Shown here one piece after another: positions 63,444 through 64,000 of a stretch of DNA of 64,000 nucleotides. Below the pieces are notes generated by a model that was not told the DNA's origin, did not search any database, and saw only the letters and a program-made list of their open reading frames with translations. The stretch's first letter is position 1, and the number at the start of each line of letters is the position of its first letter. Location of the stretch: the NCBI GenBank assembly GCA_922989275.2, contig OV277869.1, positions 434,001 through 498,000 of the forward strand. The letters are read 5' to 3'. The position numbers and the translations under genes are program-made. Source of the DNA: Gari tellinella. Lineage: Eukaryota; Mollusca; Bivalvia; Cardiida; Psammobiidae.

Positions 63444-64000
63444 TAAAATATAGGTCACATTTGCTAGTGTGGAAATTCAGCCAAACTGTTTAATTTACAT
63501 TTAATTTATAACAAAATCCTGTCAAGTAGATTGTCAAAGAAATTTCAAGCATAAAATCCCAGTACTTAGATCTATGACCGTGGCCAAATTGCCAATGAAA
63601 AGTTGATCTCATAAACCCGCCCACTTATAAATGTCGTCTGCTTTTCATTCCCTCTCGACGGGTACTCGAAGGCATACTGATTTACTCCTGTCCGTCCGTC
63701 AACTTGTCCGTCCGTCCATCTGTTCGTTTGTTCGTCTACTCACATTTTGCTATTTCCTTTGATCTTTTAGCTAGCCACAGAAATTTCATGTTGCTCTAAC
63801 TTTGCAATAGAATGATCTGGGTGCTGAACCTATTATATGGCTAGTTATTTTGGCCACACCAGTATTGAGTTAAACGTCCAGATGTCCCTTCGTCCGCCCG
63901 TCCGCGAACATGTATATTATAAAGGCTCAGTAGTATCCAGTGTTGATGCGTGTGGCCTTACTATCCTATCGTTACTCGAAGATGTTTTGAAGTTTGTATG
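63444..64000 (+). other. Right edge, SLC23-like intron
   Basis: Contains short TCCGTCCG runs (63688-63720 and near 63893) typical of degenerate intronic repeats. No exon is seen. Confidence 0.45.

Overview
The window is animal genomic DNA: coding exons are interrupted by GT-AG introns, spacers are AT-rich, and interspersed repeats are very dense. The gene content (a P-glycoprotein-type ABC transporter, a divergent Cys-loop receptor, the spliceosomal protein ESS2, a C2H2 zinc-finger array, an SLC23 transporter) and a repeat beginning AGCTCACCTGAGC suggest a mollusc, most likely a bivalve. That placement is inference; no species can be named from the sequence.

Gene layout. (1) 1211-9719, + strand: the last eight coding exons of an ABCB1-like full ABC transporter, covering most of the second membrane domain and the whole second nucleotide-binding domain to the stop; the 5' part lies left of the window. 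(2) 12983-18427, - strand: a complete three-exon Cys-loop ligand-gated channel subunit (457 aa), convergent with the transporter. (3) 24441-48438, + strand: a seven-exon ESS2/DGCR14 gene (494 aa); its 15-kb intron 3 holds (4) 34609-37068, + strand: an uninterrupted 819-aa array of about 27 C2H2 fingers followed by a frameshifted, decayed finger tail. (5) 58494-58676, + strand: the first coding exon of an SLC23-type nucleobase/ascorbate transporter that continues beyond the right edge. These genes have no evident shared pathway.

Most of the remaining DNA is short non-autonomous transposable elements (MITEs). I sort them by termini into families A-H. A, B and C sit between TTAA sequences and resemble piggyBac-type MITEs. 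D, E and G sit between TA dinucleotides and resemble Tc1/mariner-pogo types. F and H start with CAGGG. Several families with different termini carry related central perfect hairpins, and both hairpin arms have changed together. A 537-bp TTAA element with a tRNA-like module occurs three times; one copy sits inside a MITE-F and another contains a 739-bp hAT-like element. Many such nestings give a relative insertion order.

The strongest local observations are: duplicated 3' splice sites before three ABCB exons (by a retroposon target-site duplication, by a tandem 45-bp array, and by partial copying of the terminal exon); the co-varying hairpin cores shared between MITE families; the TTAA element with its built-in filled/empty-site evidence; the propagated frameshift in the zinc-finger tail; and several minisatellites grown inside or next to MITEs. 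No transposase, reverse transcriptase, CRISPR array or bacterial-type operon is visible.
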